Positions 8,459 to 16,449 of a stretch of DNA of 64,000 nucleotides are shown here, in pieces. The stretch is from JBBQWZ01 sp038210135 (GTDB lineage: Bacteria > Acidobacteriota > Terriglobia > Bryobacterales > Bryobacteraceae): assembly GCA_038210135.1 (NCBI GenBank), contig JBBQWZ010000017.1:1-64000 (forward strand), read 5' to 3'. The position numbers and the translations under genes are program-made. Positions within the stretch are counted from its first letter, which is position 1, and each line of letters opens with the position of its first letter. The notes beneath the pieces were generated by a model, which did not search any database, was not told the origin of the DNA, and saw only the letters and a list, made by a program, of their open reading frames with translations.

Positions 8459-8503
8459 GTACTGTAAGCCGCCTTTCGATCAAACGCCCTGAATGGTACT
8501 GTA
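8459..8503. repeat. Pair of GGTACTGTA direct repeats in a divergent intergenic region
   Basis: Identical 9-mers at 8459-8467 and 8495-8503 are 36 bases apart start to start. They lie between the divergent membrane-protein gene and the PilZ gene. They could be regulator half-sites or chance. Confidence 0.4.
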
Positions 8504-8643
8504 GACACAGAAACCTCTCAGGGGTTTCATGCAGTTCGGGCGTAAGAGTCGGCCTTACCGGGACTTAGGGCAATTCCGTCTCAGGTCCCGCGCTAATCCG
8601 CGAGGCGAACCATGCCGATAGTGCATATGTAGTGAGGAATCAT

Positions 8644-9018
8644 ATGTTGGACAGGCGAGTTGAACCTCGGATGCTTTGCGCGGACCTGGTGGACGTGCAG
8701 TGGAAGGATCAGAGCGGCCGGACACGCCACAGCGTCGCCAATCTAGAGGATATTTCCCTCTCGGGTGCCTGCCTGCAAATGGAAAAGCCCATACATCTCA
8801 ACAGCACGGTGCGGATTACCTACCCTAGCGGCGAACTCACGGGTCGCATTCGCTACTGCGTATTCCGGGAGATCGGGTACTTCCTAGGTATCGAATTCGA
8901 TCCCGGCTGCCGTTGGTCCCAGAAGGAATTCCAGCCCCAGCATATGCTCGATCCCCGCCGTCTCCTGATCAACGACGTCGAGCCGCCCAAGGCGCTTCCA
9001 CAACAGAAAACGGCGTAG
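8644..9018 (+). CDS. PilZ-domain protein, predicted c-di-GMP binding
   Basis: A 124-residue, single-domain PilZ protein. Both cyclic-di-GMP-binding motifs are visible: RxxxR (RVEPR within the first ten residues) and DxSxxG (DISLSGA). It is therefore predicted to bind c-di-GMP and act as a small receptor or adaptor in motility, surface attachment or exopolysaccharide control. The ATG at 8644 is preceded by TGAGGA at good spacing; a GTG at 8632 in the same frame is the alternative. The C-terminal 30 residues after the PilZ barrel are polar and Gln-rich. No obvious partner is adjacent. Confidence 0.85.
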   Translation: MLDRRVEPRMLCADLVDVQWKDQSGRTRHSVANLEDISLSGACLQMEKPIHLNSTVRITYPSGELTGRIRYCVFREIGYFLGIEFDPGCRWSQKEFQPQHMLDPRRLLINDVEPPKALPQQKTA

Positions 9019-9051
9019 GGCCCCTTGCCACTCAAGAAATGCCGGGAAGCC

Positions 9052-9534
9052 TCAGCCCGCCAACTTCGGCGTTAAGTACCATTTCAACTGTCCGCGAGGC
9101 GTCGGACCGAAACTCGCGACATCGATCCGCACGATCCCGCCCTTCTTGAAATCCACCATCAGGTTCGGAGCCGCCAGCAGATACGCCGCCGCCGAGCCAA
9201 ACAGCGGCTGATGCCCCACCAGCAGAACCTCTTCCTCGGTTCGATTCTCCCGGATCAGATTCCACACCGCCTCCGGCCTCGATTCCGGAACCAGCGCCGC
9301 GGTCTGCTCGACGTGCGCGGCATAACCCAGCACCTCCGCCGCGATCGCTGCGGTCTCGACCGCGCGCCGGTACGGGCTGCTGATCACCAGCGACGGATGC
9401 ATATCCGCCTTTTTCGCGACCTCGAGCGTCGCCCGCAATTCTTTCTTTCCTTCACCTGTCAGCGCCCGCGCGGAATCCGATTCGCCCACGCGGCCCACGT
9501 CCGCAATTCCATGCCGCAGCAAATAAATTCTCAT
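9052..9534 (-). CDS. sixA: Phosphohistidine phosphatase SixA-type
   Basis: A 160-residue histidine phosphatase of the phosphoglycerate-mutase branch. It begins MRIYLLRHG, carrying the catalytic RHG motif, and continues with SSPYRRAVETA and VLLVGHQPLFG, which hold the second Arg and the second catalytic His. SixA dephosphorylates phosphohistidine on signalling proteins such as NPr or ArcB HPt. The ATG at 9534 is the natural start because it precedes the RHG strand directly. It converges with the PilZ gene, 33 bases apart. Confidence 0.85.
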   Translation of the reverse strand: MRIYLLRHGIADVGRVGESDSARALTGEGKKELRATLEVAKKADMHPSLVISSPYRRAVETAAIAAEVLGYAAHVEQTAALVPESRPEAVWNLIRENRTEEEVLLVGHQPLFGSAAAYLLAAPNLMVDFKKGGIVRIDVASFGPTPRGQLKWYLTPKLAG

Positions 9535-9738
9535 CGCCTCTCTCGATTCTCCCTCGACCCGCTCTCTCTTTAGGACCCAGCCTGGCTCCATTCCGGATCT
9601 TCGCGGCGAAACCCATCGCAAACTGCTCGTTTTGGCGTTAGGATAAGCACAGGCGCGTGTCCGTTCCAGTGACAGGCGCAGGCTGTCTTATTTAGAGGAC
9701 GGCCCACCGACCGCAGGTCGTACATTCGAGGTGTTGTA

Positions 9739-10536
9739 ATGTCTGTCCGGTTTTTGGCCGCCTTGCTCGTCTTCGCCGCAGTCCTCGCTCCCTTGCGCGC
9801 CGACGAGAAGAAGCTCTCGACCGACCAGCGCGTCGAACTCCTCCGCGGACTGACCGCCGAATACGCCACGGCCAAAGTTCCCATTCCGAAATCTCCCAAG
9901 AATCTTGAATTCCAAGCCGGCGGCGGCTACGACGTCACCGAGTGGGGCGGAGCCAACCGCCAGTACGGAACCGCCGCTCGGGTCGGCGACATCCTCCAAG
10001 TCACCAAAGTGGACATCGGCCACGACAAAATCACCCTCGAACTCAACGGCGGCTCCAAGCTCAAGCGCAAGTGGTCTGACCACATCGAAGTCGGCATGGG
10101 CGGCAACACCAGCCCCATCAATCAGCGTCAGGCCACCAACGCTCCAGCCGGCACCACGATCGTCGTCAACTGGGGCGCTCCGCTGCCCGCTCTGCAAGCA
10201 AACGACGTCAAGAAGATCCTCGCCCCGATCCTCGATTTCGAAAAACGGACCGTCACCGAGAATTTTGTCGAGAGCCTCTCGCCTGAATTGCAGGAAGCCA
10301 TCAAAAGCAAGCGCGCCACGGTAGGCATGTCGCGCGACGAAGTCCTGCTCGCGCTCGGACGTCCCGATAACAAGAGCCGCGAAACCAAGGAAGGCCTCGA
10401 AACCGAAGATTGGATCTACGGCCGCCCGCCCGGCAAGGTCGCCTTCGTCACCTTCGCCAATTCGAAGGTCATCAAGGTAAATGAAACCTATGCCGGCCTC
10501 GGCGGCAGCGTTGCCGACACCCCCAAGCAGCCTTAG
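9739..10536 (+). CDS. Exported protein of unknown function with a BamE/SmpA-like C-terminal part
   Basis: A 265-residue protein with a clear signal peptide (FLAALLVFAAVLAPLRA, cleavage likely before DEKK). The middle region is a beta-rich domain without a family I recognise. Near the C-terminus the segment RATVGMSRDEVLLALGRPDNK resembles the start of the SmpA/OmlA (BamE-like) fold found in many small envelope proteins; that is an inference from the G-M-S-x-x-E-V-x-x-x-L-G-x-P pattern. No neighbour clarifies its role. It may be an acidobacterial lineage protein. Confidence 0.7.
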   Translation: MSVRFLAALLVFAAVLAPLRADEKKLSTDQRVELLRGLTAEYATAKVPIPKSPKNLEFQAGGGYDVTEWGGANRQYGTAARVGDILQVTKVDIGHDKITLELNGGSKLKRKWSDHIEVGMGGNTSPINQRQATNAPAGTTIVVNWGAPLPALQANDVKKILAPILDFEKRTVTENFVESLSPELQEAIKSKRATVGMSRDEVLLALGRPDNKSRETKEGLETEDWIYGRPPGKVAFVTFANSKVIKVNETYAGLGGSVADTPKQP

Positions 10537-10551
10537 GATCCCCCCTAGTGC

Positions 10552-10671
10552 GGCTTCGACCCCGGAGCGTGGGCGAGTACCCACGCGGGACCAATCCGGC
10601 TGTGCGGCGCGGCGGTAGGAGTCTTTGTGAAAATATCAGGTCCCGTCGCTTACGCTCCGGGTTCAAGCCGC
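10552..10671. repeat. Imperfect inverted repeat that includes copy 1 of a dispersed 32-bp element
   Basis: The right arm (10640-10671) matches elements at 25765-25795 and 32746-32776 almost base for base. The left arm (about 10552-10577) is its near reverse complement. The pair could form a large hairpin with a loop of about 70 bases. The surrounding stretch 10537-10833 shows no gene. Confidence 0.65.
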
Positions 10672-10833
10672 GTGGGCTGGTGCTTGGATGTGGTGAGCGC
10701 GACCTGACAGGCGACGCTCCCAAGAATAGTCCGCAGAACCTACTCCAGCGCTCGCCCTGGACTGCCAACTCCGGTGGCTTCTTGGCTGGACTTATCGCCC
10801 GCGAAACCAGTCCGACAGAAACTGCGGCCAGCC

Positions 10834-11061
10834 TTAGCGCGAAGCCCGCAAGTGGCTTACCCAAAGGACCGCCATGCTCGCGTACGCCGCGATCAACAGC
10901 CAGTCAAACGCATGCGTCGGACGGAAATGCAGCATCGTCAGGCAGAACACCCGCGTCGCCGAGGCCGACCCCGGAGCCATTCCGCCGAACCGGCTCGCCG
11001 CCATCAGTTTGATTTGCAATGCGTCGATCACGCCTACGAACAGCGGATCGCCAGCCGGCAA
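10834..11061 (-). CDS. Possible small membrane protein or 3' remnant of a lost gene
   Basis: A reading frame of about 75 residues from TTG 11061, with very strong G/C preference at third positions and one transmembrane helix near the C-terminus (WLLIAAYASMAVLWV). Codon use looks genuinely coding, but no family is recognised. The upstream end runs into GC-rich hairpins at 11094-11137 and lacks a good start or ribosome-binding site. ATG at 11004 and GTG at 11031 are alternatives. It may be the tail of a gene broken by repeat insertion. Confidence 0.35.
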   Translation of the reverse strand: MPAGDPLFVGVIDALQIKLMAASRFGGMAPGSASATRVFCLTMLHFRPTHAFDWLLIAAYASMAVLWVSHLRASR

Positions 11062-11093
11062 ATTAGCTAGTGCTCTGACCGCGTGAAAATTGT

Positions 11094-11137
11094 CCCCGGG
11101 CTGACGCCCGGGGTTCAACCCCGCCGGTTACGGCGGG
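11094..11137. repeat. Two consecutive GC-rich hairpins
   Basis: The first hairpin has an 8-bp stem, CCCCGGGC-TGAC-GCCCGGGG (11094-11113). The second has a 7-bp stem around GTTA (11120-11137). The first shares its TGAC loop and overall form with the hairpin at 4165-4184. Confidence 0.6.
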
Positions 11138-11170
11138 ATCGTTTCGAACCGAATCACGCGGGTCAGAGTA

Positions 11171-12322
11171 CTAGTCGCCGGAGACCGCCGCCAGAATCCG
11201 CTGAATCATCCCATCCATCGACTGGTTCTGGTGCCAGTGCCACACGAACACGATGTCGTGCTCAGGATCGATCCAAATCGTATTGGAGCCGTTCCCTTCC
11301 GCCGCGAAGCTGGCCGCCGGAGCACTCGGCCAATGCTTCTTCTTCGTGTTCAGCCACCACAAATAGCCGTAATCCCCGCCATGCGCGCTCGGCGTGACGG
11401 CATCACGGAACCACGCTTCGGGAACCACCTGCTTCTTGCCCCACTTGCCCTGATTCAGAACCAGCAGCCCGAACCGCGCCAGGTCCTCCGAGTCGATCCA
11501 CAACCCGCCGCCCCAGCGCGTGCCGCCGCTTACCGAGCCGACCTGCTTCCCGTTCACCTCAACCACCGAATTCGCGTACGGAACCCACTTCCAGGTAGAC
11601 GACGCTCCGATCGGATCCATGACGCTTTCCTTCAGCACCTCCGGAACGCCCTTGCCGAAAAGCCGGAGCAGCGACAGCGAGAACCGGTTGATCCGCACGT
11701 CGTTGTACTCGTAGAACGAGCCCGGCTCCTGCAGCGCGCGCGGCTTCCGCTCCGCCGCCCCGAACTGCTCGTGCCCCACAAAGTCCGAGTTCTTGCCGAA
11801 CATGTTCCCGTCCCACTCACTCTCTTGCTGAAGGTGGTTCTTCCAGGTGATCCTGGCATTGTGTGGCGAGTCGTAGCCGCCGTCATGGATGTACTTCGCG
11901 ACGGGATCGTTGACGTCCTTGATGAGCCCCTTGGCGACAGCGACGCCGGTGACCGTGGACAGGAAGCTCTTCGCGACGCTATACACCGGATCGGCCGCCT
12001 TGGTGTCCCCGAATTGCGCCACGATGTAGCCGTGCCGCAGGATGATGCCGTTTGTCGCCGCGCGTCCCTTCGGTAGCGGACCCAGCGGAACGCCGAAGGT
12101 CCGTCCCTGGTCCTTCTCGAAATCCCAGCTGCTCCCGTTCGCCTCGGCGAACGCGATTGCGGCTTGCAATTTGGCCGCGTCCATCCCCACTTCACCCGGA
12201 GCCTTCTTCGCCCACTTCCCAGCCGGCGGGAAGTATGTCGGAGCCTTCTTCGCCGAGAGCGAAGAAGTCAGGCCAAAAGCAAGCAACCCGCAAAGGAGCA
12301 ACGAACGTCGAAGCCGATTCAT
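11171..12322 (-). CDS. Secreted serine hydrolase of the class C beta-lactamase/DD-peptidase fold
   Basis: A 383-residue protein with a signal peptide (SLLLCGLLAFGLTSSLSA). The catalytic SxxK is SVAKSF (residues 115-118 for SVAK); a YEYND segment near 220 fits the second, Tyr-containing motif. The downstream SGGTRWGGGLWIDSEDLARFG and YGYLWW segments are typical of the beta-lactamase-related esterase/penicillin-binding-protein family (PF00144). Such proteins are usually peptidases or esterases, not resistance enzymes. The ATG at 12322 starts the signal peptide. It is divergent from the thioesterase gene with 94 bases between. Confidence 0.82.
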   Translation of the reverse strand: MNRLRRSLLLCGLLAFGLTSSLSAKKAPTYFPPAGKWAKKAPGEVGMDAAKLQAAIAFAEANGSSWDFEKDQGRTFGVPLGPLPKGRAATNGIILRHGYIVAQFGDTKAADPVYSVAKSFLSTVTGVAVAKGLIKDVNDPVAKYIHDGGYDSPHNARITWKNHLQQESEWDGNMFGKNSDFVGHEQFGAAERKPRALQEPGSFYEYNDVRINRFSLSLLRLFGKGVPEVLKESVMDPIGASSTWKWVPYANSVVEVNGKQVGSVSGGTRWGGGLWIDSEDLARFGLLVLNQGKWGKKQVVPEAWFRDAVTPSAHGGDYGYLWWLNTKKKHWPSAPAASFAAEGNGSNTIWIDPEHDIVFVWHWHQNQSMDGMIQRILAAVSGD

Positions 12323-12416
12323 AGCTAGCCAGTGTCCCATGAACGCCAGAGCTAAATTCGCCCTCGGAACCGGGAACGAATTCAGCGGCCTAAGGAGGTG
12401 TCTTACCATCAGCTCT

Positions 12417-12824
12417 ATGGATCTGGCCGTCAGCAAGGAACAGCTCGAAGAGATGATCGCCCAGTGGCCCTTCATCCGGAACGCCGGCTACTTGATCGAG
12501 TCCCTGGGCGACGGCGAATGCACCATCCGCGTGCCTTTCCGCGACTCGACCGAGCGTCCCGGTGGAGTCGTCAGCGGACCCACCTACATGGGCGCCGCCG
12601 ACGGAGCCATGTGGCTCGCCATCCTCACCAAACTCGGCATCGACGACGGCTCTGTCACCGCCGAGATGAAGACCAACTTCCTCTCCGGAGCCCGCCGCGA
12701 GGACTTCTGGTGTTCCGCGAAAATCCTGAAGCTGGGCCGTCGCCTGGTCTTCGGGGTCGCCGAGTGCCGGACCCAAGAGGGCAAGCTCCTCACCCATCAC
12801 ACCTTGACCTACGCCCGCCCATGA
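12417..12824 (+). CDS. PaaI-type hotdog-fold thioesterase
   Basis: A 135-residue single hotdog domain. The PaaI/YbgC-like pattern is visible: RVPFRDSTERPGGVVSGP in place of the HGG region, ADGAMWLAI for the central helix, then MKTNFLSGARRED and TQEGKLLTHHTLTY. It probably hydrolyses an acyl-CoA thioester. The ATG at 12417 gives the normal family length. A strong AGGAGG (12393-12398) lies 18 bases upstream, farther than usual, so it may act only weakly or support a non-standard in-frame start closer by. Confidence 0.75.
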   Translation: MDLAVSKEQLEEMIAQWPFIRNAGYLIESLGDGECTIRVPFRDSTERPGGVVSGPTYMGAADGAMWLAILTKLGIDDGSVTAEMKTNFLSGARREDFWCSAKILKLGRRLVFGVAECRTQEGKLLTHHTLTYARP

Positions 12825-12872
12825 AAACGAGGTAAATCCGCCGCCTGTGTGCTACCCTGAAACGTAAGTCTT

Positions 12873-12949
<77 letters not shown>

Positions 12950-13050
12950 TTTCTTCCCTCTGGTATTCGGCATTACCCAAACTTTTAGTCTGTTACGAAC
13001 CCATTTGAGTTCCGCATTATGGTCTGGTTAGCCACCAAAATCCTCTCGGA

Positions 13051-15855
13051 CTAGAAGCGGACGCGCAGCGCAAACTGTCCTACTCTCGGATCGTTTACGG
13101 CGGTAATCTGGCCAAAGGTTGAGGATGGGTTCGTCGGGTAGGCACCGGCACCGAAGTTCCCGTTTCGGGTGAGATCGTTCCGATGGTTGAGGAGGTTGAA
13201 GGCCTCCGCCAGAGCTTCGATACGGAGGCGTTCCCGGATGCGGAAACTACGGCTGACGCGAGCGCTTGCCGAGAAGAAATCCGCCCCGATTCCCGCGTTT
13301 CTTGCGATGTAGTTTCCGTTTACAAGGGGTCGCGCTGTCGTGCCTTGCATGGTCGTTGCGCCGGTGGTGATATTGAACGGCAGCGCGGAGTAATACTGCA
13401 TCATGCCGCTCAACTGGAATCCGTTGGTCAGCTTCTGCCACGATGTCTTGGCGGAGGCCATGGAAGAATGGATGGCTCCGTCAACGACGACGCGGTGGCG
13501 CTGATCGTCATCCGACCGGCCGTAGTCGCGCCATAGATTGAAATTGTCGATGGGCGAACTGAAGAAGAATTCGCCGACGTTGTCGAGCGATTTCGAGTAC
13601 GTGTAGGACACGCGATAGTTGCCCCATCTAACCGGCCGCTGCTGGAACGAAACGTGGAGACCGTCGTAATGGGAATCGGCGGCGGGCGAATACTGGCTGT
13701 TGTTCCCGTAGGTGGAGTTGGGACGGCAGCCATTGTTGGTTCCCGCGGCTATGCACGTTGGCACGTTTTGATTGATCGAAATAATCAGATGGATGCCTCG
13801 CAGATGCTGATATCCGACGCTGAGGGTACTGGTCGAGGTCAGTTGGTGCTCAATCTCGAAGCTGCCTTGCTGTGAATAGGCATTCTGCATATTTCGATTC
13901 ATGGTGGTGAAGGTCCCCAGCAGTCCGACCGGAGTGGAGGTGAGGATGTTCGGGAAGGTCGGCGCCCCGGTTTGCGCCGGGGAAAGACTCAGACTGAATT
14001 GCGTGGCGCTCGTTATGTTGGTGGTATTGCCGCTCGATAAGAGAGCGTTTGCCAGGGCGCGAAGCGGTATACGATCGTAGAAGAAACCGAAGCTGCCGCG
14101 CACAACCGTACGGCGCGAGGCTGAGGGCGACCAGGCGAATCCGGCGCGCGGAGACACGTTGTTCTTGTCGGTATGGATGGTTTCGAGGAACTGCAGGTCG
14201 TACCGGAGGCCCAGGTTAAGAGTCACTCGCGGACTGATCTTCCATTCATCCTGCACAAAAAATCCGACGTTCGGATTCGTCTGCGCGACCTGGGTATTTC
14301 CAAACGTCTGCGTGAATCCGGGGTTGTTGTAGGTCCCGCTGAGAAAGTTCGCGAGTGAGGAGAACGAGTAGCTGCCTCGGACCGATCGAGGGAAGGTGAT
14401 CAGGACGTCGTTGTAAAGGAAGTCCACGCCCGCGCGCAACGCGTGCTCGCCGACCTGATGCGAGATGGTGTCGGCGATTTCGTAGAGCTTGTTGTTTCGA
14501 CCGGTCGGAGAGTTGGAGAGCGTTCCGAACGTGGCGACTCCGGCGATGCTGACGGCGGGGCCGGTGGGATCCGTCGGCAGGGCCTTCAGATCGCTGTACG
14601 TGAACTGGCCGCGCGTTTCGTTGACGGTGCGCGGCGAGAGCGTGAAGATGTTGGTCGCGGCGACGGTCTGGTCGGTATTGTCGAGTCCAGCGGACGCGGT
14701 CACTGCGCTAAGGGCCCCGGCTCCGCGCGAGTTGCTGCTGGTGACGTCGTACAAGCTGTAGCGGACGCTGAACTGATCTTTCTTCGAAAATTCGTGGTCG
14801 AGTTTCGCCAGGAAATTCGTATTGTGAACGGGATTCGGATAGAGGCCGGTGAAGATCGCCGCGCCCTTGTAACCGATAGCGGCCAGGCGCGCGTTGATCG
14901 TGGCGACGTTCGAGGGCGCGATAGTAATCAGGCCGCTCTGGTGCAGTTCCCGCTGCTCGAAGTTCGCGAAGTAAAAAGTGCGGTCTCGGGTGATGGGTCC
15001 GCCGAGGCTCGCACCGTATTGAGCTTGCGTTGAAGGCAGTTTGGTATTCGAGAGAGGATTTGCAGCATTGAAGCGCTGATTGCGAACGTAGCCGTAGAGG
15101 TCGCCGTGCAGATCGTTGCCTCCGCTCTTGGTGACCATATTGATGTAGCCGCCGAGAGCGCGGCCCAATTCCGCCTGGCCCCCGGAGGTTACAACCTGAA
15201 ATTCCTGGACGACGTCCAAGCCATAGAAAATTCCACTCAGGCCGGCTGCGTCATCGTTGGCCGACAGGCCATCGACGATAAAGCTGTTTGAGAAGTTCCG
15301 TTGGCTTCCAACCGAGATTCCTTGGCCGGGGACCGCCGACGTTTCCGCAAAGAGTTGATTGCTGGCCGTGTTGGTCGGCGACACCCCTGGAATGAGGAGC
15401 GCCAGGTCGAGGAAGTTGCGGCCATTCAGCGGGAGGTTGCGGACTTCCGTTTGCGAGACGGTTCCGGCAACCTGGCTGCGAGCGGCTTCGAGAATCTGCG
15501 CGTCGCCGTTGACGGTAAGGTTCGATTCGGCGGTTGCGACTGTGAGCGAGATCGGCAGTTCGAAAGCCGAACCCACGGTGAGGGTAAGTTTCTGCGAAAC
15601 GTCCGAGAATCCGTCGCGATGGACGCGAATCTCGTAGGGTCCAAGCTTCAGGTATGGGAATCGGAAGCGTCCTTCCTTGTCGGTCGGAGCGGTATTGGTC
15701 AGGTTCGTGTTCAGCTGGCGGGCTTTGATTTGCGCTCCCTCGACGACGGCTCCGGTAGGGTCAATCACTCGTCCACTGATACTCGAGAATTGAATCGTCT
15801 CCTGAGCAGTCAGGGTCGGAAAAAAACATAGCACTGCAAGTACGCATTTGCGCAT
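13051..15855 (-). CDS. Oar-like TonB-dependent receptor with carboxypeptidase-regulatory domain
   Basis: A 934-residue outer-membrane receptor. It has a signal peptide (CVLAVLCFFPTLTAQ), an N-terminal Ig-like CarboxypepD_reg domain (GRVIDPTGAVVEGAQIKA, about residues 25-105), a plug domain (about 110-240, with NLPLNGRNFLDLALLIPGV), then a large beta barrel ending in the outer-membrane terminal residues ALRVRF. Acidobacteria carry many such Oar paralogues; ligands are generally unknown. The ATG at 15855 is preceded by AAGGA. It is the last gene of a minus-strand block that also holds a Cys-rich exported protein, an XRE/binding-protein regulator and a second receptor. Confidence 0.88.
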   Translation of the reverse strand: MRKCVLAVLCFFPTLTAQETIQFSSISGRVIDPTGAVVEGAQIKARQLNTNLTNTAPTDKEGRFRFPYLKLGPYEIRVHRDGFSDVSQKLTLTVGSAFELPISLTVATAESNLTVNGDAQILEAARSQVAGTVSQTEVRNLPLNGRNFLDLALLIPGVSPTNTASNQLFAETSAVPGQGISVGSQRNFSNSFIVDGLSANDDAAGLSGIFYGLDVVQEFQVVTSGGQAELGRALGGYINMVTKSGGNDLHGDLYGYVRNQRFNAANPLSNTKLPSTQAQYGASLGGPITRDRTFYFANFEQRELHQSGLITIAPSNVATINARLAAIGYKGAAIFTGLYPNPVHNTNFLAKLDHEFSKKDQFSVRYSLYDVTSSNSRGAGALSAVTASAGLDNTDQTVAATNIFTLSPRTVNETRGQFTYSDLKALPTDPTGPAVSIAGVATFGTLSNSPTGRNNKLYEIADTISHQVGEHALRAGVDFLYNDVLITFPRSVRGSYSFSSLANFLSGTYNNPGFTQTFGNTQVAQTNPNVGFFVQDEWKISPRVTLNLGLRYDLQFLETIHTDKNNVSPRAGFAWSPSASRRTVVRGSFGFFYDRIPLRALANALLSSGNTTNITSATQFSLSLSPAQTGAPTFPNILTSTPVGLLGTFTTMNRNMQNAYSQQGSFEIEHQLTSTSTLSVGYQHLRGIHLIISINQNVPTCIAAGTNNGCRPNSTYGNNSQYSPAADSHYDGLHVSFQQRPVRWGNYRVSYTYSKSLDNVGEFFFSSPIDNFNLWRDYGRSDDDQRHRVVVDGAIHSSMASAKTSWQKLTNGFQLSGMMQYYSALPFNITTGATTMQGTTARPLVNGNYIARNAGIGADFFSASARVSRSFRIRERLRIEALAEAFNLLNHRNDLTRNGNFGAGAYPTNPSSTFGQITAVNDPRVGQFALRVRF

Positions 15856-15982
15856 CTGGAAGTCCTTTTGAGGCTGTATCAAAACAATGCGCGCAGAGCC
15901 AACTTGTGAGCGCGAAGTGATCCAGTTCGGGAACACTACGCGCGGCGCAGTGGTACTTCAGCGACGCAGATACTGATGGGGC

Positions 15983-16363
15983 TTAGAGGAATTCCGGTGG
16001 AGGACGCTGGTGGCGGGTAACGTCGAAACGACGATCGTGGACGGAAAAACGGCGAAGAGTAACCCTGGAAGTTAGTTGAAGCTGGAGTTTCGGACTTTCA
16101 AATCTTTCGATCTCGAATGAACTGTCGGCCGGAGCCGACAGAGAGCCAAACCGGCAAGCTCCCTGGCAGCCATTGACGGACTTGAGCTTCGCGACCCCAG
16201 GCGTCTCTTTGTTATGGCAACAGCAGTTCGCCTTCGAACGCTTGCAGCAGGCCATTACGCCGTAGGAAGTTTGGGAGAACGCCGATGCTCCGATGGGCAG
16301 CAGGAACGCGAGCGTCAGCATAAGGCTGGTAACGGCACGCATAGCTCTACCGAACGAAAACAT
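15983..16363 (-). CDS. Small exported Cys-rich protein of unknown function
   Basis: A 126-residue protein with a signal peptide (LMLTLAFLLPIGASAFS). The mature N-terminus has dense cysteines: ACCKRSKANCCCH within 13 residues, then two more in GCQGAC. The C-terminal half is basic and lacks Cys. The clustering suggests metal binding or disulfide/thiol chemistry, but I know no named family. An ATG at 16342 is an alternative start that shortens the signal peptide to a more usual length. It lies between the regulator gene and the downstream TonB receptor on the same strand. Confidence 0.7.
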   Translation of the reverse strand: MFSFGRAMRAVTSLMLTLAFLLPIGASAFSQTSYGVMACCKRSKANCCCHNKETPGVAKLKSVNGCQGACRFGSLSAPADSSFEIERFESPKLQLQLTSRVTLRRFSVHDRRFDVTRHQRPPPEFL

Positions 16364-16449
16364 AACCTTCGATCAGGATTGTCTCACGGCGACTGGAGTG
16401 GGTCAAGGAAGTATTGCTTCCTGATTCCGATGCCTCGACTCCATCCCAG

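Noticed and set aside
8520..8640. Cyclic-di-GMP riboswitch ahead of the PilZ gene
   Set aside because: I could not match the GEMM core (conserved tetraloop-receptor and P1 pattern); the leader has no convincing paired structure.
11171..12322. Antibiotic-resistance beta-lactamase
   Set aside because: The family PF00144 is mostly esterases and peptidases; the second motif and length do not point to a class C resistance enzyme.
12042..12416. N-terminal extension of the thioesterase gene
   Set aside because: The added 125 residues overlap the coding start of the divergent beta-lactamase-fold gene and look like antisense sequence.
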